Below, piece by piece: positions 16,299-24,526 of a DNA stretch of 64,000 bases. Position 1 is the first letter of the stretch. Every line of letters starts with the position of its first letter. Position numbers and translations under genes: made by a program. The stretch is from Anaerolineaceae bacterium (lineage in GTDB: Bacteria; Chloroflexota; Anaerolineae; Aggregatilineales; Phototrophicaceae). A model generated the notes under the pieces. The model searched no databases and had not been told where the DNA came from. It saw only the letters and a program-made list of their open reading frames with translations. The stretch spans positions 1 through 64,000 of the forward strand of contig NZXX01000009.1 of assembly GCA_002702065.1 (NCBI GenBank). Direction: 5' to 3'.

Positions 16299-16772
16299 TT
16301 AGTTGTCGTCGCCCGTCTGGAAAAAATTGAGCCATTCGTCCACTTCATCAGACGACAGCTTGACATCCGCCTGTTCGCCCACATCAATGACGGGCCTGGG
16401 TGGCGATTGCATCAAATCAGCGAATTCCGGGCTGGAAAGAGTCTGCATTTTACGTGATCGCGCCGTCTCCAGCACGTCGTTATCCGATGAAACAATCGTC
16501 CAGTTGCGCGGGTCCTTGATCTTGCCAATACGCTCCATCATCACGCGGTCCGCGCTGGAGCGCTGCGACGCAAAAACAACCTGCACCACCCGCGTAGACA
16601 TGCGTGATTTGCCACCGGGCAGACCATAGTCAAAAACCACCACACAGGTTTTGCTGGTGCGCGCCGTAAAGCCGATTAGTTTTTGAACCAGCAGAGCTTC
16701 ATCGTTGGGGTCGTCCAGCGAGATGTCAGGCAACTGGCCGATAAGATTGTGTCCGTCGATCATATATGGCAT
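16299..16772 (-). CDS. NYN-domain (YacP/Rae1-like) nuclease
   Basis: The 157-residue product begins MPYMIDGHNLIGQL, the hallmark Asp/Gly/His/Asn strand of NYN domains, with later acidic residues in VVVFDYGLPGG, SADRVMMERI and IVSSDNDVLETAR that complete the PIN-like metal site. YacP/Rae1 relatives are endoribonucleases, some cutting mRNA at the ribosome. The C-terminus has a 40-residue extension ending in an acidic helix. An extended -10 (TGGTATACT) lies about 30 bp upstream. It is the first gene of a same-strand run leading into the tRNA cluster, which makes an RNA-related role attractive but unproven. Confidence 0.82.
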   Translation of the reverse strand: MPYMIDGHNLIGQLPDISLDDPNDEALLVQKLIGFTARTSKTCVVVFDYGLPGGKSRMSTRVVQVVFASQRSSADRVMMERIGKIKDPRNWTIVSSDNDVLETARSRKMQTLSSPEFADLMQSPPRPVIDVGEQADVKLSSDEVDEWLNFFQTGDDN

Positions 16773-16802
16773 GAGAAACGGCCTCTTGGGTTGGGATAAT
16801 CC

Positions 16803-16811
16803 AGTATACCA
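16803..16811 (-). promoter_or_regulatory. Extended -10 element upstream of the NYN gene
   Basis: On the minus strand TGGTATACT lies 31 bases upstream of the NYN start codon. No good -35 is visible 17 bp further up. It could drive the whole NYN-HTH-tRNA-LAGLIDADG run. Confidence 0.5.
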
Positions 16812-16846
16812 TCAGCCATTATCGCTGGCGTGACTGAATTTAAAAT

Positions 16847-17962
16847 TTATTGAGATTCTAATAACGCCTCGAACTGCTGCACCCGTTGGTCGTAGGTGTG
16901 ATGCGCATAAACATGCTCACGGGCACGTTGGGCCATCGTTTCACGTTCAGCATCATGCTTGAGATAATGGGCTGCTTTGCGATACAGGTCAGCGTCATCG
17001 GTAAACGTTACGATATTCTCGCCCGGTGTGAACCACTGATGTACCCCCGGCAAGTCCTCGGTCAGTTGCAGCACCCCGACCCCCGCCGCCTCGAACAGCC
17101 GCATATTGCCACCATAATGCATGAAGTTGCCATGCGCGTTGATCGTCAGCTTCGAGCCGGATAACGCCCGCAGCATGGTTTCGCCCAACGCTGGCCCGCG
17201 CATGTACGGGCGCAGCTCCGCCGGGACATCGTGCACGCTCCAGATGCCGAGGTCAAATTCTGTCAGGGATAACAACGACTGCACCCGGTGGCTGTAGAGG
17301 GAGGCCGGAACCAGCGTGCCAACAAATGAAATATCACAGACAGCGGCGGACGCGGGTTCGTAAGGATGATGAAACGCCGGGTCAACGGCAGTCAGGGGCA
17401 GACACGCCATGCGCGGTGCCCCCAGTTCCAGCCATTGAATGCCGTGATAATAATCGTTCACCAGTACCAGATCATACAGGGGTGCGGCACGGCGTTCGAT
17501 CGGTCGTGAGAAGACAATCGGGGATGTACCACTGGCATAGATCAGCTTGCAGCCAGTGGCCTGTTTGATGTGCGCCAGCGTATCGGGGTAGATCACCGTG
17601 TTATCCCCCACCAGCCACAAAATATCCGGCTGGAAGTCCAACGCCTGTCGAATGAGACGCTGGTTGCGGCGGTGATATTCCGGGTTGGCTTCGGGCGGCA
17701 GCCGATGCGCAATAGCTGCCATCACCTTGCCGGGCGTAATGCCCTCGCGGTGATGATGCGCCTGTACCCGCCCCGATGCCGGTAGATTGCGATAGAAAAT
17801 ATCCAGCGTGTAACCCCGGCGGCGCAGGGCATGTTCCCAGAAATGCTGTAAAACACTGGGCGGAAAAAGTGGTTTGGGGGTATCTGGCGGTGTGTGGTCT
17901 ACCGCAGCCTGCAATGCGTCGGGGTGATGCAAGGAAGCAACAAACAGAATTTTGCGGGACAT
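16847..17962 (-). CDS. CgeB-like glycosyltransferase
   Basis: The 371-residue product has the two-domain GT-B plan: an N-terminal Rossmann half (KILFVASLHHPDAL...LDIFYRNLP), a linker with PDILWLVGDNTVIYP, and a C-terminal half with the CgeB/Glyco_trans_1_2 segment NMRLFEAAGVGVLQLTEDLPG and a Glu in the donor-binding position, followed by a helix-rich tail (HYLKHDAERETMAQRAREHV). CgeB-type proteins modify spore or cell-surface polymers, but the donor and acceptor here are unknown. It follows the DtxR gene with a 3-bp gap, so the two are co-transcribed. Confidence 0.82.
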   Translation of the reverse strand: MSRKILFVASLHHPDALQAAVDHTPPDTPKPLFPPSVLQHFWEHALRRRGYTLDIFYRNLPASGRVQAHHHREGITPGKVMAAIAHRLPPEANPEYHRRNQRLIRQALDFQPDILWLVGDNTVIYPDTLAHIKQATGCKLIYASGTSPIVFSRPIERRAAPLYDLVLVNDYYHGIQWLELGAPRMACLPLTAVDPAFHHPYEPASAAVCDISFVGTLVPASLYSHRVQSLLSLTEFDLGIWSVHDVPAELRPYMRGPALGETMLRALSGSKLTINAHGNFMHYGGNMRLFEAAGVGVLQLTEDLPGVHQWFTPGENIVTFTDDADLYRKAAHYLKHDAERETMAQRAREHVYAHHTYDQRVQQFEALLESQ

Positions 17963-17965
17963 AGG

Positions 17966-18643
17966 TTAATCGGGCAGATCGACCAGAATACAGGCGGCCA
18001 CGTTATGGCCGATAATGCGTGTTGCACCGGCAACGCGGACCGTCAGCGGCCCCTCAAAAGGGTCACGGTCGATCACCTCCACCTCGGCGCGCAGCTTCAG
18101 GTCACGCTCGACGATGTGCTGCAACATATCATCGCTGGTGGCGCGTATCCGCGAAATCATGGCGCGCTGCTTCAGCGGCCATTCGCTGAGGGGGGTCAGT
18201 TCGCGGCGTTCGATCAGACCATCGGCTGTTGGGATGGGGTCGCCGTGCGGGTCGACATCCGGGTGTCCCAGACGCTCGGCGATCGCCTCGATAAACCGGT
18301 CCGAAACAGCATGTTCCAGACGTTCGGCTTCGGCATGGACTTCGTGCAACTCGTAACCCAGCTCCTCAACCAGATAGAGTTCGATCAGCCGGTGGCGGCG
18401 CAGAATCTTGAGCGCTTCTTCCTCACCTGCCGGGGTGAGCATCACACCGCGATATTTCTGATAATCGACGAGCCCTGCCGATTCCAGCCGCTGCGCCATA
18501 TCCGTGACGGAAGGGGCCTGCACGCCCAGCAGTTCGGCCATGGCGTTGGTGGATACGCGATCACTACCATGTTGCAGGGCGTAGATCGACTTGAGGAAAT
18601 TCTGGACGGATTCGGATTGCAGCGGATCAGATTTATCGGTCAT
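17966..18643 (-). CDS. DtxR/MntR family metal-dependent regulator
   Basis: The 225-residue product has the DtxR order: winged helix (MAELLGVQAPSVTDMAQRLESAGLV), a dimerisation and metal domain (RRHRLIELYLVEELGYELHEVHAEAERLEHAVSD, with the Glu/His ligand cluster) and a C-terminal FeoA/SH3-like domain (RVAGATRIIGHNVAACILV). Such proteins repress iron or manganese uptake when metal-loaded. ATG 18643 is chosen; an in-frame start 36 bp upstream would add a poorly conserved tail. No metal transporter is near, so its targets lie elsewhere. It forms an operon with the glycosyltransferase gene. Confidence 0.9.
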   Translation of the reverse strand: MTDKSDPLQSESVQNFLKSIYALQHGSDRVSTNAMAELLGVQAPSVTDMAQRLESAGLVDYQKYRGVMLTPAGEEEALKILRRHRLIELYLVEELGYELHEVHAEAERLEHAVSDRFIEAIAERLGHPDVDPHGDPIPTADGLIERRELTPLSEWPLKQRAMISRIRATSDDMLQHIVERDLKLRAEVEVIDRDPFEGPLTVRVAGATRIIGHNVAACILVDLPD

Positions 18644-18791
18644 AGCAGTCTTAGACAAATGACGTCTCGCTTGCGCCAATCATAGCATAAATTTGCAGGC
18701 ACACGATAGCAGGAATGGCATCGCCTTCAAACAGGCAAGCACACCCGTTAACAGGGCCACCCAGGGCTAAACCAGCATCCACAAAGCAGCG

Positions 18792-19163
18792 CTAAGTAGG
18801 AGCCGCTGATTGTGACAAGATAACGCGTCGGTTATCCGGGTCTAGCACTGTGCAGTGTCGTCCCCACGCAGCGTCTTTGGGCGGCGAGAGCAGATCAATC
18901 CCTAATTGCTTCAAGTCCGCCAGCACCGCGTCGAGCGTCTCTACCTGAAAACCGGACGTGGTAGAACCGCTTGCCGTCGCATTCGGAGCACTGCCCGCTT
19001 CACCGGGGTAAATTTCGATTACGATATTGCCTAACTCACAGGCATAATGGATGGGTCCGCTACTGTGCTGTTCTTCAACGAACACCAATCCAAGCGCTGA
19101 ATAGAACCTCAGCATAGCGTCAATATTTGAAGTACGCATGACCAGCAGGTTAAGACTTACCAT
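18792..19163 (-). CDS. VOC/glyoxalase-fold protein
   Basis: The 123-residue product has the paired beta-alpha-beta-beta-beta modules of the vicinal oxygen chelate fold: LNLLVMRTSNIDAMLRFYSALGL at the start and ETLDAVLADLKQLGIDLLSPP...CTVLDPDNRRVILSQS at the end. Glu residues in VIEIYPGE and a His in HCTVLDPD could be ligands, but the metal site is not certain. The start at 19163 lies 10 bp after the stop of the LysM/M23 gene; a longer frame running into that gene is unlikely to be used. The reaction is unknown, and bleomycin-resistance-like binding is another possibility. Confidence 0.8.
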   Translation of the reverse strand: MVSLNLLVMRTSNIDAMLRFYSALGLVFVEEQHSSGPIHYACELGNIVIEIYPGEAGSAPNATASGSTTSGFQVETLDAVLADLKQLGIDLLSPPKDAAWGRHCTVLDPDNRRVILSQSAAPT

Positions 19164-19173
19164 CCGCGACGCC

Positions 19174-20439
19174 TTAAAAGGGAATCGTCGCCGTCGGGTT
19201 TTGCGGCTGGTCGAGATAGCGAATCTCGAAGTGCAGATGTGGCCCGGACGAGTTGCCCGTGTTACCCACACCGCCGATCACCTGCCCGGCGTTGACGATC
19301 TGACCGCAGCCGACATTGATTGAACTGAGATGGCCGTAGAGCGTGGTGAATGGTCCGTGCGACAGCACGATCGTATTGCCATAGCCCCAGCTGTTCCAAC
19401 CGGCGAAGATAACGACACCGCCATTCGCCGCTTTTACGGGCGTTCCCGGCGAAGCGGACAAATCAACACCGGTATGCCACGAGGTAAAGCCACGTACAAA
19501 CGAATAGGCATCGATGGGGCTGGACCAGAACGAACCGCCCACATTGGATACACGCCCACAACTGCCCGCCTCGCCAGGGGCAAAGGACACGAAACTACCA
19601 CCACTCTGGTTGACATCACCGCCTTCGCGCTCGACAGTCGGGTTCCAGCTAATCTGCTCGGCTTCGCCGCCGGGGATGACAATCTGCGTGCCGCTGGGCA
19701 GCACGGTCTCCGGTGTGACGCCAAACAGGTTGTTGTATTCAGAGTCAATGACGATATACGGATCGCTGATCCCATAGGAGGCCGCGATCTCCCCCACTGT
19801 CCGGCTGCCAATCGTCGTGTGATAGACGCCATCCACCGGCAGCACGTTGATCACCTGACCCGGTCGCAGGTTGCCGATGATCGAGCGATCATTGGACCAG
19901 GCGATGGTTTCCGGCGTAAGTCCGTAGCGCTCCGCAATCGAGAAGATCGTATCCCCCTCGACAATCGTATACCCGATCACGTTGCGCCGGGGCCGGTCCG
20001 GGATGAGGGTGAAGGGGTCATAATTGTTGCGGACAACCTGAATGGAATCTTGGGAGGAATTATCTGTGCGGACCGGACCACTGAGTATAGCCATCATCTG
20101 GTCCGGGCTGAGGGTCGGGAAAACAGCGGCCTGTATGGCTGCCCCGCCACCCCCACTTGCCGGGTTGACATCAGCTTCGGGCGGCGCCTCAGTCGGCAGC
20201 AGCGTAATCTGGGTCGATTCCATGGCCTGTTCCGGCACATCGGTCGCCGTCGCTGGTTGCGGTGCAGGTGGCTCACTTTCCGGCAGAATCAGCAGCACCG
20301 TTGTGCCAGCCGTCAACAAGACCGCCAGCAGCAGGCTGATCAACCCGGCAGCGCGCCGCCACCCAGGCAGCGACTCATCTCTTACCGGTTGGATCGGGTT
20401 CGTGTCGTCAAGATGCGACGGTGGTTCGATGAAACTCAT
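19174..20439 (-). CDS. LysM and M23-family peptidoglycan peptidase
   Basis: The 421-residue product has a short cytoplasmic N-terminus, one membrane helix (AGLISLLLAVLLTAGTTVLLI), a Pro-rich linker, a LysM (GYTIVEGDTIFSIAERYGLTPETIAWSN region) and a second, more diverged LysM (GEIAASYGISDPYIVIDSEYN), then a C-terminal M23 domain. The M23 zinc ligands are visible in SWHTGVDLS and PHLHFEIR, with GHL upstream. It should cut peptide cross-links of peptidoglycan outside the membrane. The start has GAGG upstream. Downstream lies the VOC gene, 10 bp away. Confidence 0.93.
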   Translation of the reverse strand: MSFIEPPSHLDDTNPIQPVRDESLPGWRRAAGLISLLLAVLLTAGTTVLLILPESEPPAPQPATATDVPEQAMESTQITLLPTEAPPEADVNPASGGGGAAIQAAVFPTLSPDQMMAILSGPVRTDNSSQDSIQVVRNNYDPFTLIPDRPRRNVIGYTIVEGDTIFSIAERYGLTPETIAWSNDRSIIGNLRPGQVINVLPVDGVYHTTIGSRTVGEIAASYGISDPYIVIDSEYNNLFGVTPETVLPSGTQIVIPGGEAEQISWNPTVEREGGDVNQSGGSFVSFAPGEAGSCGRVSNVGGSFWSSPIDAYSFVRGFTSWHTGVDLSASPGTPVKAANGGVVIFAGWNSWGYGNTIVLSHGPFTTLYGHLSSINVGCGQIVNAGQVIGGVGNTGNSSGPHLHFEIRYLDQPQNPTATIPF

Positions 20440-20577
20440 GGCTTACCTCGGTATCAGTTCCCAACACATCGCCCCCCATTGCGCGGGGAATCCTATACCC
20501 GTTGGCCCGATTCGACAAGTGTACGCCTGTAACGGTTCGCCATATGGCCCGGTGGATATACCGCTGCGACGGTCCCG

Positions 20578-20586
20578 TGCTATGAT
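20578..20586 (+). promoter_or_regulatory. Extended -10 promoter of the first PhyH gene
   Basis: TGCTATGAT is a good extended -10, 41 bases upstream of the ATG at 20628. The -35 region is not recognisable. Confidence 0.55.
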
Positions 20587-20627
20587 AAAAGGATGTGGCT
20601 ACAAAGATATTTTTGAGAGGCATCCCG

Positions 20628-21452
20628 ATGAACGAGCAGGATATTGCATTTTACAAAGACAGCGGTTACGTAATAGCCAAAGGGTTGTTTAACGAAGCCG
20701 AAACGACGGCCCTGCGCGATCACTATATGACATTTCGACCAGCCAAACCGACCGATAGCGACAGCCGCAACAAGAATATTCAAGAGGAAACAGACCCGCT
20801 CAAACTGTACTCACGCTTGATGCAGCCGCATCGCAGTGATGCGGTGTCCTTGCGCTGGCTGCTGGACGATCGCATCAATGCCTGTATCACGGCGCTGGAA
20901 GGCCTCGAACCGTATGCGGTACAAACGATGGTGTATTATAAGCCAGCCGGCTCTCGCGGGCAGGCGCTGCACCAGGATCAGTTCTATCTGCAAGCACAGC
21001 CCGGCACCTGCGTCGCTGCCTGGATGGCGCTCGACCGCTGCGACGAGGAAAACGGCTGTCTGGAAGTTGTGCCAGGCACACACGACATTCCCGTGTTATG
21101 CACCAAGGATGCGGACCTGACCCAGAGCTTCACCGGCGATACTGTTGATCTGCCGGAAGGCTACGAGCCGGTGCCCGTAATTATGGAAGCCGGGGACGTC
21201 TTGTTTTTTAACGGGCAGGTCGTGCATGGCAGTTTCCCCAATACCAGTAAGGACCGTTTCCGCCGGGCACTGATCGGCCACTACATTGTGGGCGAGGCCA
21301 CCGCCGTCGCCGAATGGTATCATCCCGTCCTGCGCATGGATGGTACGGTGGCGGACCTCGGCATCAGCCAGCGCGGCGGCTCGTGCGGCGTGTGGGTCGA
21401 CAAAGATGGCACGCCCGTAGCGGAACCGATTGGCGTCGAAACCCGCGTCTAG
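20628..21452 (+). CDS. Phytanoyl-CoA dioxygenase (PhyH) family protein, copy 1
   Basis: This is a 2-oxoglutarate and Fe(II)-dependent oxygenase of 274 residues. The iron triad is visible as HQD (ALHQDQFYL) and the distal His in GQVVHGS, with an Arg in RFRRALIGHY to hold 2-oxoglutarate. DEENGCLEVVPGTH is the usual PhyH segment. ATG 20628 is chosen because GAGAGG lies 8 bases upstream. It is related along its length to the PhyH copy at 23687-24526 (shared DEENGC, VLFFNGQ, PNTS-x-DRFRR). The substrate is unknown; natural-product or lipid hydroxylation are options. A terminator follows. Confidence 0.9.
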   Translation: MNEQDIAFYKDSGYVIAKGLFNEAETTALRDHYMTFRPAKPTDSDSRNKNIQEETDPLKLYSRLMQPHRSDAVSLRWLLDDRINACITALEGLEPYAVQTMVYYKPAGSRGQALHQDQFYLQAQPGTCVAAWMALDRCDEENGCLEVVPGTHDIPVLCTKDADLTQSFTGDTVDLPEGYEPVPVIMEAGDVLFFNGQVVHGSFPNTSKDRFRRALIGHYIVGEATAVAEWYHPVLRMDGTVADLGISQRGGSCGVWVDKDGTPVAEPIGVETRV

Positions 21453-21473
21453 TCGACCGGAAGTGTACCTATC

Positions 21474-21499
21474 AAGGGCCGGAATATCCGGCTCTTTTT
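21474..21499 (+). terminator. Terminator after the first PhyH gene
   Basis: AAGGGCCGGA pairs with TCCGGCTCTT (10 bp, one G-T) around a 3-base loop, followed by TTT. Located 22 bases past the stop codon. Confidence 0.78.
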
Positions 21500-21613
21500 G
21501 ATTCCCATAAAGAAATAGGACAGGCAGTCCATCCCGAATCCTTCCCATGACCCATCATGGCAGTATAAGACAGGACTATAGTGAACTTATCGTAGTGAGA
21601 GGAACAAGAGACT

Positions 21614-22099
21614 ATGAAATTCGGTAATTTACACGAACTGTTTATCGGTGAACTCAAAGACATCTATGATGCTGAGCATCAGATCACGAAGGCACTGCCC
21701 AAGATGAAAAAAGCAGCGTCCTCCAGTGACCTGCAGAAAGCCTTTGATGAACACCTGAAGGAAACCGAGACCCACATCAAGCGTCTGGAAAAAGTCTTCG
21801 ATATGATCGAGGAAGAAGCCGAGCGCGAAACGTGTGACGCGATGGAAGGCCTCATCAGTGAAGGTGAGGAAATCATCGAGGAGAACAAGAAGTCCGATGC
21901 ACGTGACGCCGCCCTGATCGCGGCTGCACAGCGGGTCGAGCATTACGAAATTGCGGGTTACGGCACCCTGCGCACCTATGCGCAACTGCTGGATTACCCG
22001 GAAGCGGCGGAACTGCTCCAGCAAACGCTGGACGAAGAAGGTGAAGCCGACAAGAAGCTGACCGGTCTGGCAGAAGCCATCAACCCTGAAGCAGTCTGA
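21614..22099 (+). CDS. YciE/DUF892 ferritin-like protein
   Basis: The 161-residue product is a four-helix-bundle protein of the DUF892 (YciE/YciF) family: it opens with NLHELFIGELKDIYDAEHQI and has the HY-E-A-x-Y-G-x-L-R segment (VEHYEIAGYGTLRTYAQLL) typical of the group, with Glu/His residues suitable for a di-iron site. E. coli YciE/YciF are stress-induced, and members are proposed to handle iron or oxidative stress. The start is preceded by AGAGGAAC. A strong bidirectional terminator follows. Confidence 0.92.
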   Translation: MKFGNLHELFIGELKDIYDAEHQITKALPKMKKAASSSDLQKAFDEHLKETETHIKRLEKVFDMIEEEAERETCDAMEGLISEGEEIIEENKKSDARDAALIAAAQRVEHYEIAGYGTLRTYAQLLDYPEAAELLQQTLDEEGEADKKLTGLAEAINPEAV

Positions 22100-22123
22100 T
22101 TCAGCATGTGATCGATGAATAAT

Positions 22124-22162
22124 AAAAACGGGGCCCGTTCGCAAGAATCGCCCCGTTTTTTT
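22124..22162. terminator. Bidirectional terminator
   Basis: The stem AAAAACGGGGC/GCCCCGTTTTT has a run of T on both strands and lies between the convergent DUF892 and 82-residue genes. Confidence 0.85.
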
Positions 22163-22169
22163 ATTGCAA

Positions 22170-22418
22170 TCAACGCCGCGAAACAGGTTGTTGCAGACGC
22201 TTCCGCCGGTTTTCCAGGTCCAGGCTTCGCTGCTCAGCGGTGGTGGCTGCGGCCTGCTGGCGAATGAATAAGACGATATTCCGCAGGCGCGTGTAAACGA
22301 ACCGCACCAGCGGGATCAGATATTCCCAGGGTGGGACAGCATACTGTCGCCGTTTCGCAGCCTCCAACATTTCCTGCTGACGAATACGTCCGCCGTGCAA
22401 AATGAGGTTTGGATCCAT
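22170..22418 (-). CDS. Hypothetical 82-residue protein
   Basis: The product starts at 22418, supported by a strong GGAGGG 8 bases upstream. It is basic and predicted to be partly amphipathic, with a central hydrophobic segment (WEYLIPLVRFVYTRLRNIVLFI) that could be a single membrane helix and a charged C-terminal helix (LDLENRRKRLQQPVSRR). I do not recognise the family. It lies 115 bp downstream of the merR gene on the same strand and could be co-transcribed with it. Confidence 0.65.
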   Translation of the reverse strand: MDPNLILHGGRIRQQEMLEAAKRRQYAVPPWEYLIPLVRFVYTRLRNIVLFIRQQAAATTAEQRSLDLENRRKRLQQPVSRR

Positions 22419-22533
22419 TGGTGATTCCCTCCGCGATTGTGCTGGCACCGGACAGCATGAACCCGCCCTTGTGCCAGATGGCCCAAAGTTGTTTGAGAAG
22501 TTTGTTGTCAGGGGTTGATTAGGACGAGAGCGA

Positions 22534-22929
22534 TCAGGTGGTTTCGGCGGTCTGTTCGTCCACCACAGCCTGATAGTATTCGATCTTGCTGCGGATAATG
22601 CGCAGATTTTCGCGCAGTTCGGCCATGTGCGCTTCGACCTGTTTGCCGTGCTCTCTGAGCATATCCACGCGTTCCGGCAGGGTCATATCCCCTTCGCGCT
22701 GAAGTTCGGCGTAGTCCTGCATTTGCTGGATGGACATCCCCGTTGCCCGCAGCTTGGTCAGAAAATCAATCCACCAGATATCATCTTCGGTGTAGCGGCG
22801 GTGGGTATTGTGCGCCCGGTCAATCGAGTGGATGAGGCCAATTCGCTCGTAGTAGCGCAGGGTATGGACACTCAGCCCAGTGGCTTCGGCGACCTGCTGA
22901 ATAGTGAGTCGTTCCATTTCTGTGTTCAT
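22534..22929 (-). CDS. MerR family transcriptional regulator
   Basis: The 131-residue product has the MerR winged helix (IQQVAEATGLSVHTLRYYERIGLI) and second HTH (HRRYTEDDIWWIDFLTKLRATGMSIQQM), followed by a coiled-coil dimer helix ending DEQTAETT. There is no cysteine metal-binding motif in the C-terminal part, so the signal is probably a small molecule or an oxidative cue. The gene has a promoter with the family's 19-bp spacer and a dyad in between, so autoregulation is likely. Related regulators control aldo/keto reductase or oxidoreductase genes. Confidence 0.92.
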   Translation of the reverse strand: MNTEMERLTIQQVAEATGLSVHTLRYYERIGLIHSIDRAHNTHRRYTEDDIWWIDFLTKLRATGMSIQQMQDYAELQREGDMTLPERVDMLREHGKQVEAHMAELRENLRIIRSKIEYYQAVVDEQTAETT

Positions 22930-23003
22930 GATCCATGTCTACCCGTGTGTATGCACTTAAAATTTTACCATCACTTGACGCATCATTTACCGAGTACAGC
23001 CAC

Positions 23004-23034
23004 AGTCTACAACTTAGAGCGCACTCAAAGTCAA
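23004..23034 (-). promoter_or_regulatory. merR promoter with 19-bp spacer and operator dyad
   Basis: On the minus strand TTGACT (23029-23034) and TAGACT (23004-23009) are separated by 19 bp, the long spacer used at MerR-activated promoters. A dyad CTT-N-GAG-N4-CTC-N-AAG (23013-23030) lies within the spacer. It points to autoregulation of the merR gene. Confidence 0.75.
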
Positions 23035-23113
23035 GCCCCCAAAAACAACGAAAATTGAAACTCGCCAGCGCCGGGGGTATAGTGGAATAATTTAACCCGA
23101 AAAGTGACGATTC

Positions 23114-23614
23114 ATGAGTATCGACTATTTCCAAACGCTGGTTGACTATAATTTTGGCGAAAATCGCAAGGTATGGGATGAGTGTGTGATGCGGCTTTCT
23201 GACGAGCAGTTCATGCACGATTCCGGTTATTCGCACGGCAGCATCCACGCCGAAGTGGTCCATATGATGAGCGGGGACTGGTGGTGGATCTCGCGGGCGC
23301 AGGGCAAATCGCCGCAGCAGGGCCTGAAGGCAGCCGATTACCCCACGCGTGAGATCACCCGCGCCAAATGGGACGAGATCGAGGCCGAGGTGCGCGGTTT
23401 TGTCGATGGGCTGGACGATGCAGGGCTGGCGGCGCCTGTTCAGTACACCAACCCTCGCGGCGAAGTCATCGACAACCACGTGTGGCGGATTCTGCTGCAT
23501 CTATGCAATCATGGCCTGATCCACCGGGCGGAGATTCTGGCGATTGCGGCGCCGATGGGCGGCAATACGTTCGACCTGAGCATGATGCGCTATTTATATG
23601 GCGGGCGCTATTGA
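23114..23614 (+). CDS. DinB-family protein
   Basis: The 166-residue product has the DinB/YfiT four-helix layout: N-terminal FQTLVDYNFGENRKVWD, then a helix with SIHAEVVHMMSGDWWW and a C-terminal helix with HLCNHGLIHRAEIL. His residues in the second and last helices (HAEVVH and NHGLIHR) fit the three-His metal site of the superfamily. Some members are thiol-dependent transferases, but the substrate here is unknown. It is divergent from merR with a 184-bp gap and lies just upstream of the second PhyH gene. Confidence 0.82.
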   Translation: MSIDYFQTLVDYNFGENRKVWDECVMRLSDEQFMHDSGYSHGSIHAEVVHMMSGDWWWISRAQGKSPQQGLKAADYPTREITRAKWDEIEAEVRGFVDGLDDAGLAAPVQYTNPRGEVIDNHVWRILLHLCNHGLIHRAEILAIAAPMGGNTFDLSMMRYLYGGRY

Positions 23615-23686
23615 GTCAGTTTTCAGCGATCAGTGAACAATGGCACACAACGGATTATTTGAGCAGACAATTGATAAGGGGTCGTC

Positions 23687-24526
23687 ATGGACAGGCAGGC
23701 ATTGATCAACGAGTTTCTGGAACGGGGCGTGGTGGTGGTGCCGGGCGTGTTCGCGCGGGATGAAGTCGAGGTTATCAAGCGGCACTTCATGAGCCTGAAC
23801 GCCCGGAAGATCGGCGGCTACGAAGGCGACAATATCACCGATAAAGCCGATCCGCTGGCGAAATATCCGCGCATGGTTCACCCGCATCGCTGGGATGACC
23901 TCAGTCTGCGCTGGCTGCTGGATGATCGCCTGCGCCAGTGGACCACGGCGCTGCTGGGCAAGGAACCGTATGCCGCGCAGACAATGTTTTACTTCAAACC
24001 GGCGGGGGCGCGGGGTCAGGCCTTGCATCAGGATCAGCGGTCGCTGGAAGTGCAGCCGGGCACCTGTCTGGCGGCATGGATGGCGGTGGACCCATGCGAC
24101 GAGGAAAACGGCTGTATGCAGGTGGTGCCCAACACGCAGAGTCTGCCCAAATTGTGCATGGTCGATGCCGATACCCGCACCAGCTTCTCCGGCTCAACCG
24201 TGCCGCTGGCGGACTGGATGCAGCCGGAACCGGTCATCATGCAGCCGGGCGATGTCCTGTTCTTTAACGGACAGGTCATTCATGGCAGCGGCCCCAACAC
24301 CAGCGCCGATCGTTTCCGGCGGTCACTCATCGCCCATTACGTTGCGGGCGAGGCGGAAAAAGTCGCCAAGTTCTACCACCCGCTGCTCAACTTCGATGGC
24401 GATGAAGTCGAGGTTGGGGCCAGCGAACATGGCGGACCGTGTGGCGTCTGGGTCGAGCGCGATGACCATGACGTGCTGGAAATTGTGGGCAAGGGCGATG
24501 GACAAGGAGCTATACAATACGATTAG
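23687..24526 (+). CDS. Phytanoyl-CoA dioxygenase (PhyH) family protein, copy 2
   Basis: The 279-residue paralogue of the 20628 gene has the iron triad as HQD (ALHQDQRSLE) and the distal His in GQVIHGS, plus RFRRSLIAHY for 2-oxoglutarate. It shares DEENGC and VLFFNGQ with copy 1, but the N-terminus differs and the middle diverges. AAGGGG precedes the ATG by 6-7 bases. Its stop overlaps the proposed ATA start of the SDR gene by 10 bp, so the two are translationally linked. The pair may oxidise and then further process one substrate. Confidence 0.9.
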   Translation: MDRQALINEFLERGVVVVPGVFARDEVEVIKRHFMSLNARKIGGYEGDNITDKADPLAKYPRMVHPHRWDDLSLRWLLDDRLRQWTTALLGKEPYAAQTMFYFKPAGARGQALHQDQRSLEVQPGTCLAAWMAVDPCDEENGCMQVVPNTQSLPKLCMVDADTRTSFSGSTVPLADWMQPEPVIMQPGDVLFFNGQVIHGSGPNTSADRFRRSLIAHYVAGEAEKVAKFYHPLLNFDGDEVEVGASEHGGPCGVWVERDDHDVLEIVGKGDGQGAIQYD

